A stretch of 64,000 nt of DNA, from assembly GCF_030678915.1 (NCBI RefSeq), contig NZ_JAUUTZ010000019.1:26398-90397 (forward strand), written 5' to 3'. A model generated the notes under the pieces. That model saw only the letters and a list, made by a program, of their open reading frames with translations, searched no databases and had not been told where the DNA came from. Every line of letters begins with the position of its first letter. Position 1 is the first letter of the stretch. The translations under genes were made by a program, and so were the position numbers. Shown here piece by piece: positions 1 to 7,022 of this stretch. Source of the stretch: Paracoccus wurundjeri (GTDB taxonomy: Bacteria > Pseudomonadota > Alphaproteobacteria > Rhodobacterales > Rhodobacteraceae).

Positions 1-174
1 GATCTGCCGGATTTCAACAAGGCGGGTCTGGCAGGTTATGTGGTCGGGTGTCTTGCGGCCTATTTCAGCCCGGGTATCCCGCCACTTATCGGCATCATCG
101 TTGCAATCGTTACCTATGTGATGGTCGATCGGGTGCTGTCGGAACGGGATAAGCCGGCGGCTGGCTCGCCCTGA
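1..174 (+). CDS. C-terminal end of a probable NCS1-family (cytosine/purine type) permease, partial
   Basis: The reading frame is open from the first base and ends in TGA at 172-174, giving 57 residues. It holds one clear hydrophobic helix with a short glycine/proline break (AGYVVGCLAAYF then GIPPLIGIIVAIVTYVMV) and a basic/acidic cytoplasmic tail. A last transmembrane pair preceded by IPP..GI is reminiscent of the cytosine permease CodB branch of NCS1 transporters, but the fragment is too short to be sure. If right, it would import a nucleobase or hydantoin-like compound, which fits the hydantoin and cytosine-deaminase genes further along. The 5-prime part lies outside the window. Confidence 0.5.
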   Translation, partial: DLPDFNKAGLAGYVVGCLAAYFSPGIPPLIGIIVAIVTYVMVDRVLSERDKPAAGSP

Positions 175-211
175 AAATATACAGCAGGCAAGGATTGATA
201 CATCCGTTGCG

Positions 212-235
212 TCCGGCCTGTTTCCAGGGGCCGGA
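212..235 (+). terminator. Hairpin after the permease fragment
   Basis: TCCGGCC (212-218) pairs with GGCCGGA (229-235) around a 10-base loop, followed by TTGCGG. It lies 38 bases after the permease stop and before the OmpA-like gene. The T-tract is weak, so efficiency is uncertain. Confidence 0.45.
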
Positions 236-356
236 TTGCGGTGCCGGTACAGGTCGCGGCCCTGTGTTCACGAAAGGGTCATGCGGTTGTCGGGAACCGG
301 CAGGTATACCGCTCGTTGTTCATCACAGCACAGAACATAGCTTGTGAGGAATACAG

Positions 357-2447
357 ATGCGCCGGATCGTTCATAATACAACCGCCATCGTCGCGTGCTT
401 ATCGCTTATGGCGCCCCATATCGCGATGGCTCAAACCAATATCCCCGAGGCTGCAGCGCAAAAGGATGCCGACAAGTTGCCGGCCAATGCCGATGTGCTT
501 GCCCAGGCCGAAGCAGAGCCTGTGCCACCGGCAGAGGCAGAAACAGCCGCCCCGGCGGAGGCAGAGGCTGAAGTGCCGGCAGAGGCAGAGACAGCCGCTC
601 CGGTAGAGGCCGAGGCTGAAGCACCGGCAGAGGCAGAGACAGCCGCTCCGACAGAGGCTGAGGCCGAAGCACCGGCTGAAGCTGAGACAGCCGCTCCGGT
701 GGAGGCAGAGGCTGAAGCGCCGGCTGAAGCAGAGACGACCGCTCCGGCGGAGGCTGAGGCCGAAGCACCGGCTGAAGCAGAGACGACCGCTCCGGTGGAG
801 GCTGAGGCTGAAGCGCCGGCTGAAGCAGAGACGACCGCTCCGGCAGAGGCAGAGGCCGAAGCACCGGCTGAAGCTGAGACAGCCGCTCCGGTGGAGGCTG
901 AGGCTGAAGCGCCGGCGGAGGCAGAGACAACCGCTCCGGCAGAGGCAGAGGCTGAAGCACCGGCTGAAGCTGAGACAGCCGCTCCGGCAGAGGCTGAGGC
1001 TGAAGCGCCGGCTGAAGCTGAGACGACCGCTCCGGCAGAGGCAGAGGCTGAAGCGCCGGACAACGCCGCGTCCGAGGATCAGGACGCCCTCGCCGAAGCT
1101 CTGGCCGAGGAAGAGAAAGCATCGGAAGGGGAAGCTCAACCGGACGATGCCGCAGCCTCTGAAGATCCCGCGTCCCCGAGCGAGGATGACCTGGCCGACG
1201 CCTTGGCCGAACAGGAGAAAAAGGCCGAGGAAGCCGGGCAGGAGGACAGTTCGCAGCAACCGGCCGATGCCGAAGGCGAGACAGAGTCCGATGACACAGC
1301 CGCCGGGAGTGGCAGCGAAACCGAGGGCAGCAGCGAAACCGAGGCCGCCAAAGAGGCTGCGACCGAAACCGAAATTCCCGAACTTTCCGCTCTGACTTCC
1401 GAAGAGGGCGAAGGCGAAGTGACCGAAGAAGAAGTGACCGAAGAGAATAGTCGTTCCTCCTCGGAAGATTTCGGAACCAGCCTGACTGACGCCTTGTCCG
1501 GGCTTGCCGGTCAGGAAGCGCAGCAGTCGGATGATGACAGTAAAGACAACGACAAGAGTGATCTGACCAAGGCCGTGCTGCTGGGGCTTGGCGGGCTCGC
1601 TGTCGGTTCGATGCTGAGCAATAACCGCGAAGTCGAACTCAGCACGCCAGATCGGCTTGTCGTAACGCGTGCGGATGGCAGCCGGGAGGTGATCAAGGAT
1701 GAGACCGTATTGCTGCGGCAGCCGGGTTCGACCGTGGCGACGGAGAATTTCGACGACGGCTCGTCGCGGACGACGGTGACACGTGCGGATGGCAGCAAGG
1801 TCGTGACAATCCGCGACGCCAATCTGCGGGTTCTGCGCCGTACCCTGATCACCGCGGATGGCGGCTCGATGCAGCTGATCGACGATACGACAAGCGCCGA
1901 GCCGGTTGATATCGCGAGCCTTCCGGCCCCGGCCGAGCCCATCGAAACGTCGGGTGGTTCCCTGAGCGAAGAGGAATTGCGCGCCGCATTGCTTCGGGAA
2001 GTCGATGCCGGACGTTATTTCACCCTTGGCCAGATCCGGAATATTCCGGAAGTGCGCGCCTTGGTCGCTCCGATCAATATCGACGCGATCACGTTCGATA
2101 CCGGTTCGGCAGCGATCAAATCCGATCAGGCGGAGCAATTGTCGACGCTTGGCAAGGTCATCCAGCAGACTATTCAGGAAAACCCGCGCGAGATCTTCCT
2201 GATCGAGGGTCATACCGACTCGGTCGGAGATGCGGCAATGAACCTTGCCCTGTCCGACCGGCGGGCTGAATCGGTCGCGCTTGCGCTAACCGAGTATTTC
2301 GACGTACCGCCCGAGAACCTTGTCACGCAAGGTTATGGCGAGCAGTTCCCGAAGGTGAGTGGCGAGGGTGATCTTCGCGAAAATCGCCGGGCTTCGGTGC
2401 GCCGTATTACGGATTTGCTGCAAACGGCATCGACCGAATCCGAATAG
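357..2447 (+). CDS. OmpA-domain outer-membrane/peptidoglycan-linking protein with a long Pro/Ala/Glu repeat stalk
   Basis: This is a 696-residue secreted protein. Residues 1-25 form a Sec signal peptide ending AMA|Q. Residues 58-233 are eleven 16-residue Pro/Ala/Glu repeats, followed by an acidic low-complexity stretch to about residue 400. A short hydrophobic segment (KAVLLGLGGLAVGSML) leads into a region of repeated TVTRADGS-type beta motifs, then an OmpA C-terminal domain from about residue 573. The peptidoglycan-binding signature is visible as EGHTDSVG (617-624) and NRRASVR (676-682). The family anchors the envelope to diaminopimelate in peptidoglycan. The ATG is preceded by GTGAGGA (344-350). 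Related proteins in alphaproteobacteria lack the repeat stalk or vary in its length. The envelope role is well supported; the function of the acidic stalk is unknown. Confidence 0.85.
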   Translation: MRRIVHNTTAIVACLSLMAPHIAMAQTNIPEAAAQKDADKLPANADVLAQAEAEPVPPAEAETAAPAEAEAEVPAEAETAAPVEAEAEAPAEAETAAPTEAEAEAPAEAETAAPVEAEAEAPAEAETTAPAEAEAEAPAEAETTAPVEAEAEAPAEAETTAPAEAEAEAPAEAETAAPVEAEAEAPAEAETTAPAEAEAEAPAEAETAAPAEAEAEAPAEAETTAPAEAEAEAPDNAASEDQDALAEALAEEEKASEGEAQPDDAAASEDPASPSEDDLADALAEQEKKAEEAGQEDSSQQPADAEGETESDDTAAGSGSETEGSSETEAAKEAATETEIPELSALTSEEGEGEVTEEEVTEENSRSSSEDFGTSLTDALSGLAGQEAQQSDDDSKDNDKSDLTKAVLLGLGGLAVGSMLSNNREVELSTPDRLVVTRADGSREVIKDETVLLRQPGSTVATENFDDGSSRTTVTRADGSKVVTIRDANLRVLRRTLITADGGSMQLIDDTTSAEPVDIASLPAPAEPIETSGGSLSEEELRAALLREVDAGRYFTLGQIRNIPEVRALVAPINIDAITFDTGSAAIKSDQAEQLSTLGKVIQQTIQENPREIFLIEGHTDSVGDAAMNLALSDRRAESVALALTEYFDVPPENLVTQGYGEQFPKVSGEGDLRENRRASVRRITDLLQTASTESE
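528..1055 (+). repeat. Eleven tandem 48-bp repeats inside the OmpA-like gene
   Basis: Eleven consecutive in-frame units encode PAEAET(A/T)AP(A/V/T)EAEAE(A/V). Units differ by synonymous changes and at three positions (A/T, A/V/T, final V in unit 1), so the array has duplicated and drifted. The three-base-phase composition keeps other frames open, which creates long spurious antisense ORFs of several hundred codons. Confidence 0.95.
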
Positions 2448-2496
2448 GTCACTACCCACCATAAATAACCGGCAGGGTAACAGCTGCCGCTTCCCG

Positions 2497-2531
2497 AACT
2501 GCCCGACGCTTTTCAAGTGTCGGGCAGTTTT
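2497..2531 (+). terminator. Strong rho-independent terminator between convergent genes
   Basis: An 11-bp perfect stem, AACTGCCCGAC (2497-2507) with GTCGGGCAGTT (2519-2529), is followed by TT. It lies 50 bases after the OmpA-like stop and abuts the stop codon of the convergent HPP/CBS gene, so it may act in both directions, although the T-tract favours the plus strand. Confidence 0.8.
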
Positions 2532-3685
2532 CATGCGCGCTGCACGCTTTGATGGGCCAGTGCGGCGATAATATCCGTTCGGGTGACGATGCCGACAACG
2601 CGCGTCCCGTCGAGAACCGGCACCGCATCGCAATGACCGTCGGACATAAGCGGCAAAAGCGCGGAAACCGGCGTTTCGGGGGCAGCACGGGGAATCCGGA
2701 CATCCATGACGTCCCGTGCGCGTGCCCCCGAACCATGGCCGATCAATCGCCCCATTGCCGAAAGAAATCCGCCGACACGGCGCTGCGCGCGTTCATCCGC
2801 GTGACGGATCAGGTGAAGCTGGAAGATCACGCCGTGAAACTCATTCCCGTCGCCAACGACCGGCAGAGAGGTGAAGGCGTGGCGGCGGAAAAGCTCGGCA
2901 ACTTCGAATAGCGGCGCGTCGGGGCCAACGGTTATCAGGTCGCGCGACATGATATCGGCCGCGGTCGAGCCGGTCCCGCGATGCGAGGCGATGACCATTT
3001 CCGCCGCGCCGATCAGCCGGGCAAGGTCCGCCACGCCCAGGTTCATCGTCTGGTTATACCGTTCGAGTATGCTGACAAGTTCGTTTTCGTTCAGACCGAT
3101 CCGTTTCACCGGATCCAGATCCCCGGTGCCATGAGGATTTTTTTCCTCGAACTGACGGAAAGGATATCGCCGGCCGGTGATGCGCGCATAGATGACCGCG
3201 ATCAGGATCAGGGCTAGGGTGCCACAGGCCACCGGAGCGAATGCAAAGCTCCATCCAAGTTCCAGCGTCGCTTCGGGGTTCAAGGCCGCTGTCATGGCCA
3301 CGGCGCCACCCGGAGGGTGAAGCGCGCGGATCAGGATCATGGCGGTAATCGCCGCGCCGACGGCAACCGCAACGCGCAGGACAGGATCCGGGATCAGCAT
3401 GCAGGCGGCAATCCCCATCAGGGCAGAGGCCAGATTCCCCATGATCGCGGACCAGGGCTGGGCCAACGGGCTGTTGGGCGCCGCGAAAACCAGAACCGAC
3501 GTGGCTCCGAAAGGTGCGATCAGATAAAGGCCCAGACGGCTGTCGATCGAAGGCGCAAGCAGGAACAGCCCGGCTATCAGCAGGCCCAGCAGTGCGCCCA
3601 CCCCCGCCCTGACCGCCTCTTTCGGCGAGGCATGGGGGACGGCCGGGCCGACCGATCGCAGAAAATGGGTCATGGGTGTCGGCAT
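2531..3685 (-). CDS. HPP-family membrane protein with two CBS domains
   Basis: 384 residues. The N-terminal half has about five transmembrane helices and the HPP-family motif ALHPPGGAVAMTAAL; the C-terminal half carries two CBS domains (roughly 245-300 and 326-380), visible as MSRDLITVGPDAPLFEVAELF and ARDVMDVRIPRAAPETPVSAL. HPP proteins are inner-membrane proteins of poorly defined function; a plant relative is reported to move nitrite, and the CBS pair normally senses adenine nucleotides. The start ATG at 3685 follows AGGGAAG. It is a single-gene unit, convergent with the OmpA-like gene. The substrate cannot be read from sequence. Confidence 0.8.
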   Translation of the reverse strand: MPTPMTHFLRSVGPAVPHASPKEAVRAGVGALLGLLIAGLFLLAPSIDSRLGLYLIAPFGATSVLVFAAPNSPLAQPWSAIMGNLASALMGIAACMLIPDPVLRVAVAVGAAITAMILIRALHPPGGAVAMTAALNPEATLELGWSFAFAPVACGTLALILIAVIYARITGRRYPFRQFEEKNPHGTGDLDPVKRIGLNENELVSILERYNQTMNLGVADLARLIGAAEMVIASHRGTGSTAADIMSRDLITVGPDAPLFEVAELFRRHAFTSLPVVGDGNEFHGVIFQLHLIRHADERAQRRVGGFLSAMGRLIGHGSGARARDVMDVRIPRAAPETPVSALLPLMSDGHCDAVPVLDGTRVVGIVTRTDIIAALAHQSVQRA

Positions 3686-3877
3686 CCGGGCTTCCCTGAA
3701 TTACAGCGCCGTGTGGCTACTCCTGGTGATTGCGAGATGCAATTCCACAAACAGCCGGGCACAGATAAAGTCGGAGATGCAGGGCAGGTTTCGAATGCCG
3801 GATTTCGCCGGCCGACTGGCTGTCATCGTTAGAGGTTATGGTGACTCCGGGCGCTTTCCGGTTATCGCGCTCATATG

Positions 3878-3907
3878 TAAAAACGCGGACCTTTTCAGAT
3901 CCGCGTT
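3878..3907 (-). terminator. Rho-independent terminator of the porin gene
   Basis: On the minus strand, AACGCGGA and TCCGCGTT form an 8-bp stem (3882-3889 with 3900-3907) followed by TTTTTACA. It lies 26 bases after the porin stop codon, a classic position and structure. Confidence 0.85.
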
Positions 3908-3932
3908 CGCACTCGTCAAGAACAGGTTCGGC

Positions 3933-4523
3933 TCAGAAGCGGAAGGTTCCGCGGATCTGTGCCAGTTCGGTGTCAAAATCGGCGCCACCGATATCATCCA
4001 CATCCGAGAAATCGTTGCGGGTGTATTCGAAGCCGACCGAAAAGCGGTCATGCACAAGGTAATCGACGCCGACGCCATAAGTGACACCGGTTTCAGAGAC
4101 ATCGGTAGTCCCGTCATCGACCGAAATCTTGGCGACACCCAGGGCCAGATAGGGCTGGATTTTGCCAAAGTCGTAACCGGCGCGGCCGCGAAGACGGATC
4201 AGGTCGCCGTCGACATCGGCATCATCGAACTCGACCTTGTTGTAATCGAGTTCACCGCCAAGCACATATTTACCGAAATCATGCAGGTAACCGGCATGGA
4301 CACCATAGCCGTCAAAATCGGCGTCACCATTTATGCCGGAAACTTCGGCATCGCCCTTGCCGTATTGCAGACCGGCATAGAAGCCCGTCCAGTCGGTTCC
4401 GGCTTCCACAGGTGCGACGGGCGCAACCACGGGGGCGGGTTCGACAACCGGCGCGACATAACCACCGGCAAAGGCACCCGTTGCGGCAAGCGATGCGGCG
4501 AGAGACAATATAACAGTTTTCAT
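3933..4523 (-). CDS. Small outer-membrane beta-barrel protein (OmpA-like/opacity porin family)
   Basis: 196 residues with a signal peptide (MKTVILSLAASLAATGAFA|GG), a short Pro/Val/Ala linker (VAPVVEPAPVVAPVAPVEAG) and an eight-strand-type barrel starting WTGFYAGLQYGKGD and ending ...RGTFRF. A terminal Phe is typical for Bam-assembled barrels. Alternating hydrophobic/aromatic strands are visible throughout, with acidic loops (GDADFDG, DDADVDGD). This family is abundant in Rhodobacteraceae, often induced under stress; a specific role is unknown. The start is fixed by a strong AAGGAGAACAGCT ribosome binding site. It is monocistronic with its own terminator. Confidence 0.85.
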   Translation of the reverse strand: MKTVILSLAASLAATGAFAGGYVAPVVEPAPVVAPVAPVEAGTDWTGFYAGLQYGKGDAEVSGINGDADFDGYGVHAGYLHDFGKYVLGGELDYNKVEFDDADVDGDLIRLRGRAGYDFGKIQPYLALGVAKISVDDGTTDVSETGVTYGVGVDYLVHDRFSVGFEYTRNDFSDVDDIGGADFDTELAQIRGTFRF

Positions 4524-4627
4524 AGCTGTTCTCCTTCTTGTTCTGGGATAGAGCTAGGATTGCAGAATGTGCAATTCCAGAACTCGGCAAGATGGATATG
4601 GCGGCATGTGGCAAAAATGATACTGCG

Positions 4628-4645
4628 TGTAACATGTACGTTACA
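4628..4645. promoter_or_regulatory. Inverted repeat upstream of the porin gene
   Basis: TGTAAC-ATGTAC-GTTACA has perfect 6-bp arms and also fits TGT-N12-ACA, the spacing recognised by PpsR/CrtJ-type regulators, though nothing else here suggests photosynthesis. It lies 105-122 bases upstream of the porin ATG, in the gap after the LacI-family gene. Confidence 0.45.
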
Positions 4646-4703
4646 GTGCGGAACATCTGCTTGATCGGCCTTGAATATAAAGGGGTGCGCGCCCCGCTGA
4701 AAA

Positions 4704-5726
4704 TCAGTCGGTGGGGCCTGTCGGCAGGGTCGGTGCGGGGCCGGTCGATCCGCGTTCGACGATGCGGCAGGCCAGTTCCACGCGGCGGGGCGGCAGGCCG
4801 GGTCCGGCGATGATCTCGCCCAGAAGATCGAGGGCAAGGCTGCCTATTGTGCGCATCGGGATCTCGACGGCAGAAAGCGGCGGAGTCTGCAGATCGCATT
4901 GCGGCAGCCCATCGAAACCCAGCACGCTCACCTCACCCGGTACATCGATGCCGGCCCTGGCCAGGGCAAGAAGCGCCCCGACAGCAAGGCTGTCTCCGGC
5001 CGCGAGGATTGCCGTGAAATTCCGGGGGCCTTCGGTCAGACGGCGTGTCATTGCGGCGGCGGCGGCATCGGGCAACCAGTCATCGACTTCAACGACCAGC
5101 GAAGATTCAGGGGCGATTCCTTCGGCTGTTAACCGGTCCGCCCAGCCCTCGCGGCGGCGTTCGATGGTGCGGCGGCCGGGGCGGGTCAGAAACAGGATGC
5201 GCCGGTGCCCGTGCTTAAGCAGAAGTTCGGTCGCCCGCGCCGCGGCGGTGCGGTTGCAAGGCGCGACCGAGGATAACCGCATCATCGGGTCGTCGGCATT
5301 GACAAGCACCACCGGCCGGTCGAGCGCAGCCGCCTCGGCGATCACGGCATCGCTTTCGGGCGTCAGCAGCACATAGCCCGCCGCATCCTCGTCAGCCGCG
5401 AGATTCGCGGCCAGCGGTTCCGTGGCAGTGCGGGTTTCGAGGGTCATTCCCAAAGCCGCCGCGCGGTCGCGCATACCGTCAAGAACATGCAGCGTGAACT
5501 GGCTTCGGGCATAATCGACCATGGCCGCCTGGCTTGCCACAAGGATCGCCTTGCGCCCTGCCACCGCTGACGGCATCGCATATCCCAGCAGTGCCGCCGC
5601 ATCGCGGATACGGCGGCGCAGTTCGGGCCGGACGCCAGGACGATCCGCAAGAACGCGGCTCACCGTGGCGACCGAGACGCCGCAGCGTTCCGCCAGATCC
5701 TCCATCCTGATGCGTCGCCGTTCCAT
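4704..5726 (-). CDS. LacI-family transcriptional repressor of the adjacent oligosaccharide operon
   Basis: 340 residues. An N-terminal LacI helix-turn-helix (MEDLAERCGVSVATVSRVL) and hinge are followed by a periplasmic-binding-like sensor domain (ILVASQAAMVDYARS, VLGFDGLPQCDLQTPPLSAVE). The ATG at 5726 places the helix-turn-helix at residue 8, the family norm; a TTG start nine codons upstream is less likely. It is divergent from the GH105 operon with 97 bases between starts, so it most likely controls that operon in response to a pectin-derived sugar. The effector is inferred from context only. Confidence 0.85.
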   Translation of the reverse strand: MERRRIRMEDLAERCGVSVATVSRVLADRPGVRPELRRRIRDAAALLGYAMPSAVAGRKAILVASQAAMVDYARSQFTLHVLDGMRDRAAALGMTLETRTATEPLAANLAADEDAAGYVLLTPESDAVIAEAAALDRPVVLVNADDPMMRLSSVAPCNRTAAARATELLLKHGHRRILFLTRPGRRTIERRREGWADRLTAEGIAPESSLVVEVDDWLPDAAAAAMTRRLTEGPRNFTAILAAGDSLAVGALLALARAGIDVPGEVSVLGFDGLPQCDLQTPPLSAVEIPMRTIGSLALDLLGEIIAGPGLPPRRVELACRIVERGSTGPAPTLPTGPTD

Positions 5727-5772
5727 GACCAGCTTTCTTGATGCCCGAACCAAGACTGCAAAAAATTTACAT

Positions 5773-5786
5773 ATTGTGCAAACAAT
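5773..5786. promoter_or_regulatory. Possible LacI-family operator in the divergent promoter
   Basis: ATTGT-GCAA-ACAAT is an inverted repeat in an AT-rich tract between the LacI gene and the GH105 gene. LacI-family operators are usually palindromes of 14-20 bp; this one has 5-bp arms and a TTGTGCAA centre close to the family's TTGCGCAA core. Confidence 0.45.
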
Positions 5787-5823
5787 TTTCCGTCAGTTAA
5801 CCTTGCGCCAGGGGAGGAACGTG

Positions 5824-6909
5824 ATGCGGGACGATTCGGTCGTTCGTAATGCCTTGACGCGCGTTGTCGACGGTCTGACCGCGCTGCGCGACACCGGAAG
5901 GTTCGACGAGCCGAATCTTGACGGCACGGTCGGGGATTATATCAGCTTTCAATCCTGGGAATGGCCGCAGGGCATCGGGCTTTATGGCCTTGCCCGGCTT
6001 TGGCGCGACACCGGGGAAGAGCGGCTGCGCACCGTGCTGGAGGATTGGTACGCCGCACAGGAAACCCGCGGGCTGCCCTTGCTCAATGTCAACACGACGG
6101 CGCCGATGCTGGCACTGACCCTGCTTTGGGATCGCACGCGCGATCCGCGATGGGAGGCGATGCTGTCCGGCTGGGCTGACCGCGTGCTGGCCGAGATGCC
6201 GCGTACCCCGGAAGGTGGATTTCAGCACGATGTGTCCGACAAGATCAATGAGGGTGAGCTTTGGGACGATACGCTGTTCATGGTGGCGCTTTTCCTTGCC
6301 GCCTATGGCGAAGCTTCGGGCCAGCGTGCGCTGGTAGATGAGGCGCAGCACCAGTTTCTGGTACATGCGCGCTATCTGGCGGATCCGGAAACCGGGCTCT
6401 GGTTCCACGGCTGGAGCTTTCCCCGGCGCAGCAATTTCGCCCGGGCCCGCTGGGCGCGGGGCAATGCGTGGATCACTGCGGGGCTCGCCGATCTGCCCGA
6501 ACTTTGCCGCCTTGATCCGCCGGTCGCACGTTATCTTGACGGGGTGCTTCGCGCTCAGATCGCGGCGCTTTTACCATTGCAGACCGCGAACGGCGCATGG
6601 CGGACCCTGCTGGACGATCCTTCATCATACGAGGAAACCTCGGCCACGGCAGGGATCGCCTATGGTCTGATGAAGGCCGCGCGTCTCGGGCGCGCATCGG
6701 ATGAGGCGCGGCGGGCGGGACGCCGTGCGGTCAATTATGTGCTGAGACAGATAGATGCCGATGGTATCGTGGGCGGTGTGTCCTATGGCACCCGCATGGG
6801 CCATGATCTGCAATTCTACCGCGACATCCCGCTGCAACCCACCGGTTATGGCCAGTCGCTTGCCATCCTGTGCCTTGCAGAGGCACTTAACGATCCGGAG
6901 TTCCGATGA
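5824..6909 (+). CDS. GH105-type unsaturated rhamnogalacturonyl/uronyl hydrolase
   Basis: 361 residues, the usual size for YteR/YesR-type GH105 enzymes, which hydrate the 4,5-double bond of unsaturated uronic acid at the non-reducing end of lyase products. The (alpha/alpha)6-barrel landmarks are present: SWEWPQGIGLYGL, INEGELWDDTLFM (catalytic Asp is D148 or D149) and RARWARGNAW. No signal peptide is visible, so it acts in the cytoplasm after import, consistent with the sugar ABC system downstream. ATG 5824 is chosen because GGAGG (5813-5817) is six bases upstream; the preceding GTG at 5821 is too close. Confidence 0.85.
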   Translation: MRDDSVVRNALTRVVDGLTALRDTGRFDEPNLDGTVGDYISFQSWEWPQGIGLYGLARLWRDTGEERLRTVLEDWYAAQETRGLPLLNVNTTAPMLALTLLWDRTRDPRWEAMLSGWADRVLAEMPRTPEGGFQHDVSDKINEGELWDDTLFMVALFLAAYGEASGQRALVDEAQHQFLVHARYLADPETGLWFHGWSFPRRSNFARARWARGNAWITAGLADLPELCRLDPPVARYLDGVLRAQIAALLPLQTANGAWRTLLDDPSSYEETSATAGIAYGLMKAARLGRASDEARRAGRRAVNYVLRQIDADGIVGGVSYGTRMGHDLQFYRDIPLQPTGYGQSLAILCLAEALNDPEFR

Positions 6910-7022
6910 TCTCAGACACCCGATATGGTCCCGCGCCACTGGCGATCGGCGGAGCGAAGGTTCCGGTGTTTTGCGGCATGCGTTTCTTTGTGAGTTCTGT
7001 TCCGGCCGGGGCCTTCAGATGA
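6906..7022 (+). CDS. Small 38-codon ORF fitted between two operon genes by ATGA overlaps
   Basis: ATG at 6906 overlaps the GH105 stop in an ATGA, and its TGA at 7020-7022 overlaps the next ATG (7019) in a second ATGA. The encoded peptide (MISDTRYGPAPLAIGG...VSSVPAGAFR) resembles nothing I recognise. There is no independent ribosome binding site. It may be a coupling peptide that carries ribosomes across to the next gene, or a remnant; chance cannot be excluded. Confidence 0.4.
   Translation: MISDTRYGPAPLAIGGAKVPVFCGMRFFVSSVPAGAFR

Noticed and set aside
528..1055. Tandem repeats considered as a CRISPR array
   Set aside because: Units are contiguous without unique spacers and stay in frame in a coding gene; no cas genes nearby.
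399..2213. 604-codon open frame on the minus strand through the OmpA-like gene
   Set aside because: Caused by the low-complexity repeat and codon bias; no homology-like motifs, no ribosome binding site; the plus-strand protein has clear domains.
4628..4645. The palindrome read as evidence for photosynthesis regulation
   Set aside because: No photosynthesis genes are present in the window; the spacing alone is not enough.
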